A stretch of 39,225 nt of DNA from Bacteroidales bacterium (GCA_004556005.1 SFJA01000007.1:1-39225), one strand, 5' to 3'; shown: positions 14,526 through 23,785, counted from the first letter of the stretch. Numbers and translations are program-made. The notes: a model not told the origin generated them from the sequence alone.

Positions 14526-17489
14526 TTACTGCCTGTTGATCCTTTCAAGTCTGATTTTTACAAGGTCAAGGACTTCATCCTTGTCGGAAGAAGGCTCGTA
14601 GCCGTCCCTGATGCTCTCAAAGGTCGCCTTTGCCTGCTCGTTCATTCCGCGACCGAGGAAAGAGTCGCCTAGCACTACGTAAGCCTTTGCCAACCAGTAC
14701 GATTGCTCTCCGCATTTCTGGGAAAATTCGTACACGGCAGGCTCGACTTCTGCTAACTTTCCGTTGTCGTAGATGTCCTGAATGAGTATGTAGGAAGCTT
14801 CGGCTCCCTCCGGAGTAGAAGACTCTGCCGAGAGTTTCCCGAACATGGCGAGCGCTTCGTTGCGGCGGCTTGTGCTCAGGTAGGACTTGGCCTGAACGTA
14901 TTCCGCTTCCCTTCTGATTTCGCTGCTGTTGTCAGGAAGCAGGAGTACTGAGGAAGCAGCGCTGATTGCATCTTCGTACAGTTTTGCACGATAAGCCGAG
15001 CGCATCATTCCGAGTTTTGCGACATTGCGGTTGGCTTCCATCCTTGCGCTCTTGAGCAGGTCGGAATAGCCCTTGTAGGCATCCTGATACCTTTCCAGAG
15101 AATAGGACAGGGATGCATAACCGAGTCGTGAACTTTCAGTAAATGAGTCATCGGAGCCCCTTTCTATAGCCTTCGAATATGCTTCTACGGCCTTTTCTTT
15201 GTTTCCTAGAGTCTTGTAAGAGTCTGCCAGATAGAAATACGCCTGTCCGAGGCGGGCTCCGTCAGGATACTTCTCGATGTATGAAAGAAGCGCGGAAACA
15301 GACTGCTGGGCATCGCCTCCCAGATAAACCTGCTCGGCTGTATTGAAATACATCTGCTCACGCTCTGCCGCGGAAATATCCTTCTTGAGGGCGTTTTCCT
15401 CCACGTATGCAAGATATTTTTCAGGCTGCTTGAGGCTCTGGTATATGCTCTCGATGGCGAGAAGGGCATCCTCAGAGAATTCGCTCCCAGGGAGCAGGGC
15501 TACAACCGACTTGTAGTACTCCAGCGCCTTGTCATAGTCTCCCGAGTTGCGGGCGACCATACCGAGGCCTATGAGGGATTTTGCGACATAGGTGCTGTCG
15601 GTAGCAGATGCCCTGAGACGGGAAAATACCCTTCCTGCATCGGTATAATTCTTCAGCTCGAGATGAGTACTTCCGAGTTCGTACATCGCTTCGCTGAAGA
15701 GAGGCGCGCTTGCGGCTGCCTTTTCGACGTTTGAGAGTACCTGCACCTTCTTTTTTAGACTGCCGGTGAGGCCGTAGCAGAGGGCCTGGCGGTAATAAGG
15801 GTAGATGTTGCCGGGGGTGAAGAATTCGGAAAGAACCCTTTGGTAACTGCTTATGGCTGACTTGTAGTCCTTGCGGGCAAAGTCGCAGTCGGCTCTGCGG
15901 GTGAGGGCGTCTTCGCGGAAGAGCAGGGCGCCGGCATCGGCGTAGATGTCGAACCACCTTGCGGCGTTTTTCCAGTCTTCTTCAGCGAGATAGCAGTAAG
16001 CGACGTTGTACGGGAGCAGGGAGCCTTCGCTGCTGTCCATAAGCGCGGCCGCGTTATAGAGCGAGGTGTAGATCTCCCTTGCCGCCTCAGGCTGGTCTGC
16101 ACGGAAATAAGTCTCTGCAAGCCAGTATCTTGCGTATTGATTGAGTCTGTCTGTGTTGTCAAGATAATATGCCGTAGCCTTGAGGCAAGGAATGGCATCC
16201 TTCCAGGAGCCGCTTGCGATTAGCTGGGATGCGCGCAGGAAATTGGCCTTGATATAGTTGCTGCGCATTTCAGGTTCGAGATAGTCGATATGGTTGTAGG
16301 CTTCCACCGCCGCAGCATAATCGCGGTTGTACAGAGATGCAAGCGCGATGTATCCGTAGATCTGGTCGCCCTTGGTCGTGGTGGAGTAGGTTCTGATGTA
16401 GCGGTTAAATCCTTCCGGGTCCTTGTTCAGGTCAAATGCAAGCTTTGCATAGTTGAACATAGCGTCCTCGGTGATGCGCTGGTCGAAACGGAGTTCGGAT
16501 GCAGCCTTGAACGCTTCCATTGCAGCGACGTTGTTGTGGGTCTGGAGGTAGCAGTTTGCAAGATGGTACTGGGCTATCTGGCCGAGATCGTCGTCAAGAT
16601 TGCCCATGCTGTTGAAATTGCGTATGGCGCCCTGATAGTCCTGCACGGCGTAGAGAACGGAACCTGCGTAGAAATAGTCCGCCCTTGTCATATTGCTGTG
16701 TGAGGACTTGTCATAGAACTTGTATGCATTTTCGGTGTCACCCTTGATCAGGTATGACTCCGACAACATCCTGGCAAGGCGCGGACGCCTTTCTGCAGGC
16801 ACTTCTTCGTAAAGGGGCAGGCCATTTGTGAGCACAAAGTCATAGTTCTTCATATTGAACTCACAATCAATGATATAGAACTTTGACAACGATGCGTACT
16901 GTTCATCCTTTCCGGCCTCGGCAAACCAGTTTTCGGCTTCGCTGAACTTACCGTCCGTATATGCCATATATCCGAGAAGATAACGGGCGGTTGAAGAATA
17001 CTCGCTTACGGGCATCAGGTCAACCTGGTGAAAATACGAAGCCGCCCTTGCGGGATTGCCCAGCTCGTACTCGCAGTAGCCCTGCTTGAAAACAGACTCG
17101 GCGGAAGAGAAACTGCTTACGCAAAGCGGATCTACGCGGGAAAACTCATAAGCGGCATCATTGTAGCGTGAGTCGTCAAAATAATTGAGCGCCCTGAGAT
17201 AGCGCATATTGGCAACAAACCAGTTGTCAGGTGATGAGTCCAGATATTCACTGAAGAGCCTTTCTGCATCTGAACTGTTTGTCTTTATTGCGCAGAGGAC
17301 CGTGTATGCTCGTGATTCAGGCTGCTCGGGAACGGATTCGAAAAGTGTCCTCGCCCTTTCGTACATTCCATTGTCATAGAGTGTCAGGGCCAGTCTGTAT
17401 GCATCGTTACGGTTCTGGGCAAGCGCCTGCGGAGCTGCTGCTGCAAGTGTCAGTGCGAGTGCGCCGGCGAACAATATTTTAGCTTTCAT
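14526..17489 (-). CDS. Large periplasmic TPR-repeat protein
   Basis: A secreted protein of 987 residues. A signal peptide (residues 1 to about 24, ending AQALA-like before QNRND) is followed by tetratricopeptide repeats almost to the end; units such as YNDAAYEFSRVD, GKFSEAENWFAEAG, YTDAGRVFSRLRA and GNKEKAVEAYSKAIERG recur. TPR solenoids bind partner proteins and resemble BamD and YbgF-type envelope factors in fold. No catalytic domain is seen. It heads the minus-strand run, with a -7 box just upstream, and is tightly coupled to the following barrel gene, which suggests that it is the barrel's periplasmic partner. Large TPR proteins next to such barrels recur in this phylum, but I know of no assigned role. 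Confidence 0.82.
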   Translation of the reverse strand: MKAKILFAGALALTLAAAAPQALAQNRNDAYRLALTLYDNGMYERARTLFESVPEQPESRAYTVLCAIKTNSSDAERLFSEYLDSSPDNWFVANMRYLRALNYFDDSRYNDAAYEFSRVDPLCVSSFSSAESVFKQGYCEYELGNPARAASYFHQVDLMPVSEYSSTARYLLGYMAYTDGKFSEAENWFAEAGKDEQYASLSKFYIIDCEFNMKNYDFVLTNGLPLYEEVPAERRPRLARMLSESYLIKGDTENAYKFYDKSSHSNMTRADYFYAGSVLYAVQDYQGAIRNFNSMGNLDDDLGQIAQYHLANCYLQTHNNVAAMEAFKAASELRFDQRITEDAMFNYAKLAFDLNKDPEGFNRYIRTYSTTTKGDQIYGYIALASLYNRDYAAAVEAYNHIDYLEPEMRSNYIKANFLRASQLIASGSWKDAIPCLKATAYYLDNTDRLNQYARYWLAETYFRADQPEAAREIYTSLYNAAALMDSSEGSLLPYNVAYCYLAEEDWKNAARWFDIYADAGALLFREDALTRRADCDFARKDYKSAISSYQRVLSEFFTPGNIYPYYRQALCYGLTGSLKKKVQVLSNVEKAAASAPLFSEAMYELGSTHLELKNYTDAGRVFSRLRASATDSTYVAKSLIGLGMVARNSGDYDKALEYYKSVVALLPGSEFSEDALLAIESIYQSLKQPEKYLAYVEENALKKDISAAEREQMYFNTAEQVYLGGDAQQSVSALLSYIEKYPDGARLGQAYFYLADSYKTLGNKEKAVEAYSKAIERGSDDSFTESSRLGYASLSYSLERYQDAYKGYSDLLKSARMEANRNVAKLGMMRSAYRAKLYEDAISAASSVLLLPDNSSEIRREAEYVQAKSYLSTSRRNEALAMFGKLSAESSTPEGAEASYILIQDIYDNGKLAEVEPAVYEFSQKCGEQSYWLAKAYVVLGDSFLGRGMNEQAKATFESIRDGYEPSSDKDEVLDLVKIRLERINRQ

Positions 17490-17510
17490 TCCAATCAGTA
17501 TATAAGTTTA

Positions 17511-17540
17511 CAAATTTAATAAAAATTACGCTTATATTTG
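17511..17540. promoter_or_regulatory. Back-to-back -7 boxes for the TPR gene and ftsE
   Basis: Minus strand TAAATTTG (17518-17511) serves the TPR gene; plus strand TATATTTG (17533-17540) serves ftsE. The two boxes are 14 bases apart, so the promoters overlap and RNA polymerase could probably occupy only one at a time. No clear -33 TTTG is seen for either. Confidence 0.55.
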
Positions 17541-17558
17541 CATAAAATGATGCGAAAT

Positions 17559-18251
17559 ATGGATAATACAAACGCGTTAGGTGCCAATCCCGTCATTTCA
17601 TTCCGACAGGCGGACATAATCAACGGGGAAGCTACTGTGGTTTACAATCTCAACATGGATATTTTTCCCGGAGACCTTGTTTACATAGTCGGCAAGGTCG
17701 GAACCGGCAAAACCTCCATCATACGTACAATCACAGCCGAGAATCCCCTCGGTGGCGGCAGCGCCACAGTTTGCGGCTTTGATCTCGCTACGATAAAGGA
17801 CAAGCAGATTCCGTACCTCAGACGCAAGCTCGGAGTCGTTTTTCAGGATTTTCAGCTGCTTATGGACAGAAGCGTGGAGGAGAACCTGGAATTTGTACTC
17901 AAGGCGACCGGATGGAAGGACAATGAGGCGATAGACAAAAGGACGGAAGAGGTACTGGACGCCGTAGGACTGCCCACAAAGGCTCACAAGATGCCTCACC
18001 AGCTTTCCGGAGGCGAGCAGCAGAGGGTTGCGATAGCAAGGGCGATACTCAATGACCCTGAAGTGATTATCGCCGACGAGCCTACCGGCAATCTGGATGG
18101 AGAAACCGCCGAGGGAATCCTTTCACTGCTCAGCGCAATCAATAAGGAAAAGGGCACCGCCATTGTGATGGTAACGCACAACAGAAGCATTATCGAAAGG
18201 TATCCTGGAAGGGTATTTGAAACCAAAGATGAAACTTGCAGCCAGATTTGA
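17559..18251 (+). CDS. ftsE: Cell division ATP-binding protein FtsE
   Basis: The ATPase of the FtsEX complex, which couples the division ring to activation of cell-wall hydrolases. About 230 residues with the full ABC set: Walker A (VGKVGTGKTS), Q-loop in FQDFQLLMD, the signature LSGGEQQRVAIARA, Walker B with catalytic Glu (VIIADEPTGNLD) and the switch His in MVTHNRS. The DFQLL Q-loop is typical of FtsE rather than LolD or MacB. A TTG at 17538 falls inside the -7 promoter box, so I start at ATG 17559 (ATGs at 17547 and 17550 are also possible). ftsX is not adjacent, as is common in this phylum. The end overlaps nth by 23 bases. Confidence 0.9.
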   Translation: MDNTNALGANPVISFRQADIINGEATVVYNLNMDIFPGDLVYIVGKVGTGKTSIIRTITAENPLGGGSATVCGFDLATIKDKQIPYLRRKLGVVFQDFQLLMDRSVEENLEFVLKATGWKDNEAIDKRTEEVLDAVGLPTKAHKMPHQLSGGEQQRVAIARAILNDPEVIIADEPTGNLDGETAEGILSLLSAINKEKGTAIVMVTHNRSIIERYPGRVFETKDETCSQI

Positions 18252-18864
18252 TGCGGTGATTGCCTATTTCAGCCAGGCAAATCCCGATGCTTCCTCGGAG
18301 CTGGTGTATGAGAATCCATACCAGCTGCTTGTGTCCGTAATGCTTTCGGCACAGTGTACCGACAAGCGTGTCAATATGGTCACACCACGCTTTTTCGAGC
18401 GCTTCCCTACCCCTTATGAACTGGCGGAAGCGAAGTTCGAGGAAGTTTTTGCACTTATCAGTTCGATTTCCTATCCCAATGCCAAGTCCAGGCACCTGAT
18501 TGAGGCCGCAGGGATACTTGTTTCCAGATTCGGCGGGGAGATTCCTTCCGACATTGACGATCTGATGAGTCTTCCGGGCGTTGGCCGCAAGACTGCAAAT
18601 GTAGTTGCATCAATCATTTACGACAAGCCTGTAATAGCTGTCGATACTCACGTCTTCCGTGTATCTCACAGACTTGGACTGTCTGAAGGAAAAACACCGC
18701 GGGAAGTGGAACTCGATCTCGAGCGTCACATTCCCGCGGAACTCCGCGCCGTTGCGCACCATTGGCTGATACTTCACGGCCGTTATGTATGCAAGGCTCT
18801 CAAGCCCGCCTGCAACGAATGCGGGCTCAAGGAAACCTGCAAGTTCTATCAGTCACAGAACTGA
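18229..18864 (+). CDS. nth: Endonuclease III
   Basis: A base-excision-repair DNA glycosylase/AP lyase that removes oxidised pyrimidines. The protein has 211 residues from ATG 18229; a TTG four codons earlier adds nothing conserved. It contains the helix-hairpin-helix LPGVGRKTANVV with catalytic Lys near 121, catalytic Asp near 139 in VDTHVFRVSHRLGL, and the 4Fe-4S loop C-x6-C-x2-C-x5-C (Cys188, 195, 198, 204). Length and motif order are those of E. coli Nth; the cysteine loop and Lys separate it from AlkA, and MutY would be longer. The start overlaps ftsE by 23 bases, so expression is coupled. The 3' end overlaps the convergent phosphohexomutase gene by 16 bases. Confidence 0.96.
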   Translation: MKLAARFDAVIAYFSQANPDASSELVYENPYQLLVSVMLSAQCTDKRVNMVTPRFFERFPTPYELAEAKFEEVFALISSISYPNAKSRHLIEAAGILVSRFGGEIPSDIDDLMSLPGVGRKTANVVASIIYDKPVIAVDTHVFRVSHRLGLSEGKTPREVELDLERHIPAELRAVAHHWLILHGRYVCKALKPACNECGLKETCKFYQSQN

Positions 18865-20513
18865 GACTTGAGGGCAGCAATCTTCGCATCGGCATCGTCA
18901 CCCTTGGCTCCGAAGTAGAACTTGATCTTTGGCTCTGTGCCTGAAGGTCTTACGGATACAACGTCACCATCCTCGTCAAAGAACTGAAGAACGTTGGACT
19001 TTGGCTGGCCGGTCTTATCCGTGTCAAGATAGTCGATAACCTTAACTACAGGACTTCCGCAAAGTTCTGCCGGTGGATTGTTCCTCAGAGAAGACATTAT
19101 GTTCTGAATCTCCTGCGCGCCGCTGATGCCCTTGCGGACAACAGAAACGAGACCCTCCTTGCGATAGCCGAATTGTTTATAAATCTTCTGGAGCAGCTGG
19201 TAAAGGCTCAGTCCCTGGGAAGCGGCCCAGGCTGCGCACTCTGCAACCATCATGCAGCTCACAGGCGCGTCCTTGTCCCTGACGAACTGCCCTACGTTAA
19301 ATCCGTAGCTTTCCTCTCCTCCGCAAATAAACTCACCTCCGTCCTTTTCGTGACGCTTAACGACCTCGGCAATGTACTTGAATCCTGTAAGGACATTGTA
19401 AACAGGCACTCCGAATCCCTTGCAGATATCGCTGATAAGTTCAGTGGTGACTATAGTCTTGACCACATAGGCACCCGGATGGAGGGTTCCGAGTTCCTTG
19501 CGGCGGGTCAGGATGTAGTAAGTGAGTATGGAAGCTGTCTGGTTGCCGTTGAGAAGCACCATCTTGCCTTCATTGTCTCGGACTGCAATGCCCATACGGT
19601 CGGCATCAGGATCCGTGCCCATAACAATGTCGGCACTGGTTTCTTCTGCCTTTTCAAGCGCAAGATTCAGCGCTGCGGCCTCCTCCGGATTAGGAGAGAC
19701 GACTGTCGGGAAGTTGCCATCACTCACGTCCTGCTCAGGCACGTGGATGATGTTTGTAAAGCCCTTGCGGCGCAGAATCTCAGGAACGAGGCGCACTCCA
19801 CAACCATGAAGAGGAGTATAGACTATCTTGATGTCATTATGCTTTTCGCAAGCCTCAGGACTGAGTGAAAGCGAGAGCAGGTCATTGAGATACTTTTCAT
19901 CCACCTCGGCGCCCATATGTTCAATCCCTCCGCATTTCTTGTCGGAAGTGAACTTTACCTGCGACGGGTCTGTGATCTTTGCCACCTCTTCGACTATCTC
20001 CTTGTCCACAGGTGAAGTTACCTGACCACCGTCACTCCAGCTGACCTTGTAGCCATTGTATTCTTTAGGATTGTGGGATGCAGTTATCATCACTCCGGCA
20101 ACGGCGCCTTTGAGACGAACGGCATAGCTCATCTCGGGCGTAGGCCTGATGTTGTCAAACAGATACACGTGGATACCGTTTGCAGAAAGAACCTCGGCGG
20201 TGATACGTGCAAATTCCTTGCTGTTGTTGCGTGAATCGTAAGAAACGCAAACCTTAGGATCCTCCACTCCGGACCTGCTGAGTATGTAGTTAGCAAGTCC
20301 TTGTGTCGCCATGCCGACAGTGTACTTGTTCATTCTGTTGGTTCCTACACCCATAATGCCGCGCAGGCCACCGGTGCCGAACTCCAGATTCTTGTAGAAT
20401 GCATCCTCCAGTCCTGCAGGGTCGCTGTTGCGCAACTGAAGGACCTGCATTTTGGTCTCCTGGTCGTAATTACCTTCCAGCCAGGTCATTGCTCTTCTTT
20501 CGAACTCTTCCAT
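18849..20513 (-). CDS. Phosphoglucomutase/phosphomannomutase family phosphohexomutase
   Basis: Interconverts hexose 1- and 6-phosphates through a phosphoserine intermediate, feeding nucleotide-sugar and storage-sugar synthesis. The 554 residues show the four active-site loops in order: catalytic Ser146 in TASHNPKEYNGYK, the magnesium loop DPDADRMG (301-308), the sugar loop GGEESYGF (398-405) and the phosphate loop RPSGTEPKIKF near 530. Length and the extended N-terminus match the PGM2-like branch typical of Bacteroidota, so glucose or mannose (or ribose) phosphates are all possible substrates. The gene start overlaps the upstream PorV/PorQ-like gene by 28 bases, an odd pairing of central metabolism with secretion that may reflect only coupling. 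Confidence 0.93.
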   Translation of the reverse strand: MEEFERRAMTWLEGNYDQETKMQVLQLRNSDPAGLEDAFYKNLEFGTGGLRGIMGVGTNRMNKYTVGMATQGLANYILSRSGVEDPKVCVSYDSRNNSKEFARITAEVLSANGIHVYLFDNIRPTPEMSYAVRLKGAVAGVMITASHNPKEYNGYKVSWSDGGQVTSPVDKEIVEEVAKITDPSQVKFTSDKKCGGIEHMGAEVDEKYLNDLLSLSLSPEACEKHNDIKIVYTPLHGCGVRLVPEILRRKGFTNIIHVPEQDVSDGNFPTVVSPNPEEAAALNLALEKAEETSADIVMGTDPDADRMGIAVRDNEGKMVLLNGNQTASILTYYILTRRKELGTLHPGAYVVKTIVTTELISDICKGFGVPVYNVLTGFKYIAEVVKRHEKDGGEFICGGEESYGFNVGQFVRDKDAPVSCMMVAECAAWAASQGLSLYQLLQKIYKQFGYRKEGLVSVVRKGISGAQEIQNIMSSLRNNPPAELCGSPVVKVIDYLDTDKTGQPKSNVLQFFDEDGDVVSVRPSGTEPKIKFYFGAKGDDADAKIAALKSQFCD

Positions 20514-21439
20514 TTCTTATCTAGTTTATAGCTTATTGTTATTAAAAATGAGTTTCCGAACGGAGCTTTGGAAAGCACGTACGCCAAATCTGCCGACACT
20601 CCCCGGAAACCTAACCCCAATCCTGCCGACAGGAAGTCAGCAAGCGGAGATGAAGCACCGTAGTTTCCACCTATTCTGAGTCTTGCAAAATCCTTCCATC
20701 CAGCTTCGATGCCGATTCCCGTCCTTATGTCGGAACTCTCTATGAAATACGATGCTTCCGCCATAGTCTTGACTGAAAAATCCGAAAAGACCAAGCGTTT
20801 GGAGATGCCAGCAACGGCTTCGGAGGGGACAGGATACTTGCTTCCAAGTCCTGCAAACAGGTTACGGGCTGCAATGTCCGCATCAATGAGTGAAGTGTGC
20901 AGGTGAACTGAAGCATTCAAGGCAAAGCCCCTGAGAGCGTTTTGCGCAGAAAGGTCCTGCGAGTAGAATGAGCCCGATGCTCCCAGGGAAAGGAAAGAAA
21001 AGACTTTCCAGGCAGCAGAGACGCCTAAGCGCAACTGACCAGGAGTAAAATAGGAAGAAACGTATCCGTTCCCGTCGCAGACAGGATATTGGCTGCCGAC
21101 TGCCGACTGCAGCGCAATGCCTATTGAAATTCTTTCCGAAACAAAGCCTGAAACACCCAGTGAAAGGTTCTGCTCCGCTCCGCTCTTTCCCGGCTGGAAT
21201 ATCCCGGCACTCGCAGCAAGGTCAAACACTCCTTCGGAGAATACTGCCGCGGCCGGGTTGTTGAATGCTGCGTATGCATTGCTGCCGCCCGTCAGCGAGC
21301 ATGCTCCCAAAGAAAGCGACACCGCATCGGAGGGCTGCGAAAGGAAAGGCAGGGACCACAGCGTCCCTTCGTATTCCTGGGATTGGGCACAGATGCATGC
21401 AAGGCCCAGGAGAATGCTTGTCAATACTTTCTTTCTCAT
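20486..21439 (-). CDS. PorV/PorQ family outer-membrane protein
   Basis: An FadL-like beta-barrel of the family that includes the T9SS proteins PorV (carries cargo away from the translocon) and PorQ (surface attachment). The 317 residues have a signal peptide (1 to about 20), the family N-terminal block with small residues and the segment YAAFNNPAAAVFS, and many amphipathic strands to SFLITISYKL near 305. A short basic tail then runs into the pgm overlap. The length is nearer PorQ than PorV, but I cannot tell them apart safely. Its ATG overlaps the stop of the subtilase gene by the sequence ATGA, and that subtilase ends in a T9SS sorting domain, so the pair is probably cargo plus secretion or anchoring partner. 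Confidence 0.78.
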   Translation of the reverse strand: MRKKVLTSILLGLACICAQSQEYEGTLWSLPFLSQPSDAVSLSLGACSLTGGSNAYAAFNNPAAAVFSEGVFDLAASAGIFQPGKSGAEQNLSLGVSGFVSERISIGIALQSAVGSQYPVCDGNGYVSSYFTPGQLRLGVSAAWKVFSFLSLGASGSFYSQDLSAQNALRGFALNASVHLHTSLIDADIAARNLFAGLGSKYPVPSEAVAGISKRLVFSDFSVKTMAEASYFIESSDIRTGIGIEAGWKDFARLRIGGNYGASSPLADFLSAGLGLGFRGVSADLAYVLSKAPFGNSFLITISYKLDKKWKSSKEEQ

Positions 21440-23763
21440 ATCTTTACAATCTGATAGGAGTTATTGCTGTCATCATCAAGTACCAGGGTATATGTTCCCG
21501 GCGGCAGGAAGGACAGTTCAAGCGGAGCCGGATCATCCAGAGAGCTAACAATGCTGCCGGAAGCAATCGTTCCCTTTGACGACAAGATTCTGTATGTGTG
21601 AGATCCCTCAATTGCAGTTGCAACATTGAGAATGTCGCTGAACGGCATTGGATACAGGTCTGTGCCTTGTTTGCCGTCACGTGATACAAGCAGGAAACTG
21701 CACTTTGCAGATTCCTCGGACGGGTCTTTTGCGCCGAGCGTGATTTGAGTCCTTCCGTATGCAAGTGTAGTTATCGCAAGGGAGTCACCGCTTATTGCCA
21801 TTTCTGCTATTTTTCCATTGGCAATCTTGGCTTCGTAAACGAGTTCATCATTGTCCGGGTCGATGATATAATCCTTGAGAGCCAGTTTAACAGTCTTTCC
21901 AAGGCTGTCGATTACTGCAGTGGCATTACCGGACACGACAGGAGGGTTGTTTCCCTGTGTCTCGAATGTCATGATTCTGGAAACCTTGCAGTGACGGTTG
22001 CGGTCCGAGATTACTCCGCAAAGGTGATATTGAGAATGTGCATCCAGTTTGGCCTCCATCACGGCAATGTCCCCCGGCTTGCCCTTGTAAGAAAGCAGGA
22101 GCACCTGCTCGGGCACTGAGAAATTGTCACCGTTTACAATGGCATCCCAATCCAGGTTGTCAAAAAGTTCTTTGTCCTTGGAAACGGCAAAATGGCAGCC
22201 GTCAAATTCTTCAGTGAGTTCGAGATAAACGGTCAGATTGTTTCCGGATGTCATCGTTCCATAAGGAAAATTGGAATCGAGGTAATCCGTGCCGTAAACG
22301 AAACTGCCGTATGCATCGAGAGCTGGGCCTATGGCCTTTTCAAAATTTGCAGTCACGGCAGGATTGGCACCGCCTATGAGTTTCTCGATAAGCATATCCG
22401 CCGTAAATCCTTCTCCACCAAAATAGGAAACAAGCAGGGCCGCAACTCCGCTGACCATTGGGCAGGACATCGACGTCCCCTGAAGATAGCAGGTGTACGC
22501 CTTGCCTTCTCCGGCATATTTCTCGTCAACGGGAGTGGTGCTGAGTATGGCTGACTCGTTTCCTACCCCAACGTTGACATCGCCGCCCGGAGCGCAGATA
22601 TCGACAGTCTTTCCGAAATTTGAGTAGTACGCCATCCTGTTGTTCGGAGCAAGGGCAGCAACGGAAATCACCGGAGCATACGCTGCAGGATATGCATCGT
22701 AAAACTTCTCGTTTCCGGCAGCAAAGACGACCACTCCACCTTTCATAGGACTGTCAGGCAGTTGGTTACCGTCATTGTCGCATCCGGCATAACGTATGAA
22801 ATAATCTATAGCCTTCTTGTCCACCTCGTCAATGTCGCCCATATTGACTGCAGTCTGGCTGGTATAGTCGTAACCCCAGCTGTTGTTGCAGACAAGAGCC
22901 CCGTGGTTGCAGGCCCATACTATCGCAGCAGGGCTGTCGCCAAATTCATCACCGACAAATATCTGACAGGAAAGCAGTCTTACGCCTCCGGTACCGTCGT
23001 TGCCTCCGGCAACACCGCAGACATATTTACCGTTATTGTTGATTGCACCTATTATTCCCGCGACGTGGGTGCCGTGCTTGTCCGGAACTATGGCCTTGCC
23101 ATTGACAAAGTCCATGCTGCCGTCCTCGCCATAAGGGATGCACACCTCAGAGAGGTCCGGATGTGACATATCGATACCGCCGTCAACGACTGCAACGGTC
23201 ACGTTCTTTGAACCGGCAGTAAACTTTTCCCAGACCCTGACAACGTCTATGTCAGCATCCCTGATGAAAAGGTTTGAAAGTGAAGCATCGTTGAAATACT
23301 GCCACTGTTTGTTTGCAAGAGGGTCGTCAAACGGAACGGCAGCCATCCTCTTGCGGTGAGGAGCAGAAACCGACTCCACTCCCCTTACCGACGAAAGCTC
23401 GTCAGAAGCCTTGCTGACAGCAGCCGCCTTGGGATTATATTTCACACGATAATACAGGTGGAGACCCTCGCGCCTCTGCCGCTCCTCATACTTTTCGTCA
23501 TAAGGAAACACTCTCTCAATGCTCTCTGCGCCAAGTCCTTCCAATGCAGCATCAAGTTCGCAAATGCCTGTCTCGGAACCGGATGACTTTGCCAGCGACA
23601 ACTCGATGGCAGAAGCAGTTTGTTCCGAAAACCTGACATTCAGGACTCCTTCCTGAAGACAGGATTCTGATGTGACAGGGTTCGGGAAGGCGTCTCCCGA
23701 GAAATGGCTGCAGGAACAGGACGATATGATCAACGCGCCTAAAGCGGCAATTCTATAATCCAT
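21436..23763 (-). CDS. S8 subtilisin-like serine protease with T9SS type A sorting domain
   Basis: A secreted serine protease of 775 residues. A hydrophobic leader ends in IISSC (possible lipobox, Cys16). A Bacteroidales subtilase N-terminal propeptide-like domain follows (about 37-140). The peptidase domain holds the catalytic triad Asp194 (AVVDGGIDMSHPDL), His230 (KHGTHVAGIIGA) and Ser431 (GTSMSCPMVSG), with the oxyanion Asn in NNSWG near 294. A fibronectin/Ig-like region spans about 500-700. The last 75 residues (LYPMPFSDILNV to the end, with SFLPPGTYTLVL) match the T9SS type A sorting domain, used for export and surface attachment. A lipobox together with a sorting domain is unusual. It is the first gene of a three-gene unit with the PorV/PorQ-like protein and the phosphohexomutase. 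Confidence 0.9.
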   Translation of the reverse strand: MDYRIAALGALIISSCSCSHFSGDAFPNPVTSESCLQEGVLNVRFSEQTASAIELSLAKSSGSETGICELDAALEGLGAESIERVFPYDEKYEERQRREGLHLYYRVKYNPKAAAVSKASDELSSVRGVESVSAPHRKRMAAVPFDDPLANKQWQYFNDASLSNLFIRDADIDVVRVWEKFTAGSKNVTVAVVDGGIDMSHPDLSEVCIPYGEDGSMDFVNGKAIVPDKHGTHVAGIIGAINNNGKYVCGVAGGNDGTGGVRLLSCQIFVGDEFGDSPAAIVWACNHGALVCNNSWGYDYTSQTAVNMGDIDEVDKKAIDYFIRYAGCDNDGNQLPDSPMKGGVVVFAAGNEKFYDAYPAAYAPVISVAALAPNNRMAYYSNFGKTVDICAPGGDVNVGVGNESAILSTTPVDEKYAGEGKAYTCYLQGTSMSCPMVSGVAALLVSYFGGEGFTADMLIEKLIGGANPAVTANFEKAIGPALDAYGSFVYGTDYLDSNFPYGTMTSGNNLTVYLELTEEFDGCHFAVSKDKELFDNLDWDAIVNGDNFSVPEQVLLLSYKGKPGDIAVMEAKLDAHSQYHLCGVISDRNRHCKVSRIMTFETQGNNPPVVSGNATAVIDSLGKTVKLALKDYIIDPDNDELVYEAKIANGKIAEMAISGDSLAITTLAYGRTQITLGAKDPSEESAKCSFLLVSRDGKQGTDLYPMPFSDILNVATAIEGSHTYRILSSKGTIASGSIVSSLDDPAPLELSFLPPGTYTLVLDDDSNNSYQIVKI

Positions 23764-23785
23764 AATCAGTTTTTACACAAACATT

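Noticed and set aside
19173..19868. Long plus-strand open frame opposite the phosphohexomutase (231 codons)
   Set aside because: Fully antisense to a well-conserved enzyme with no start context or recognisable domain.
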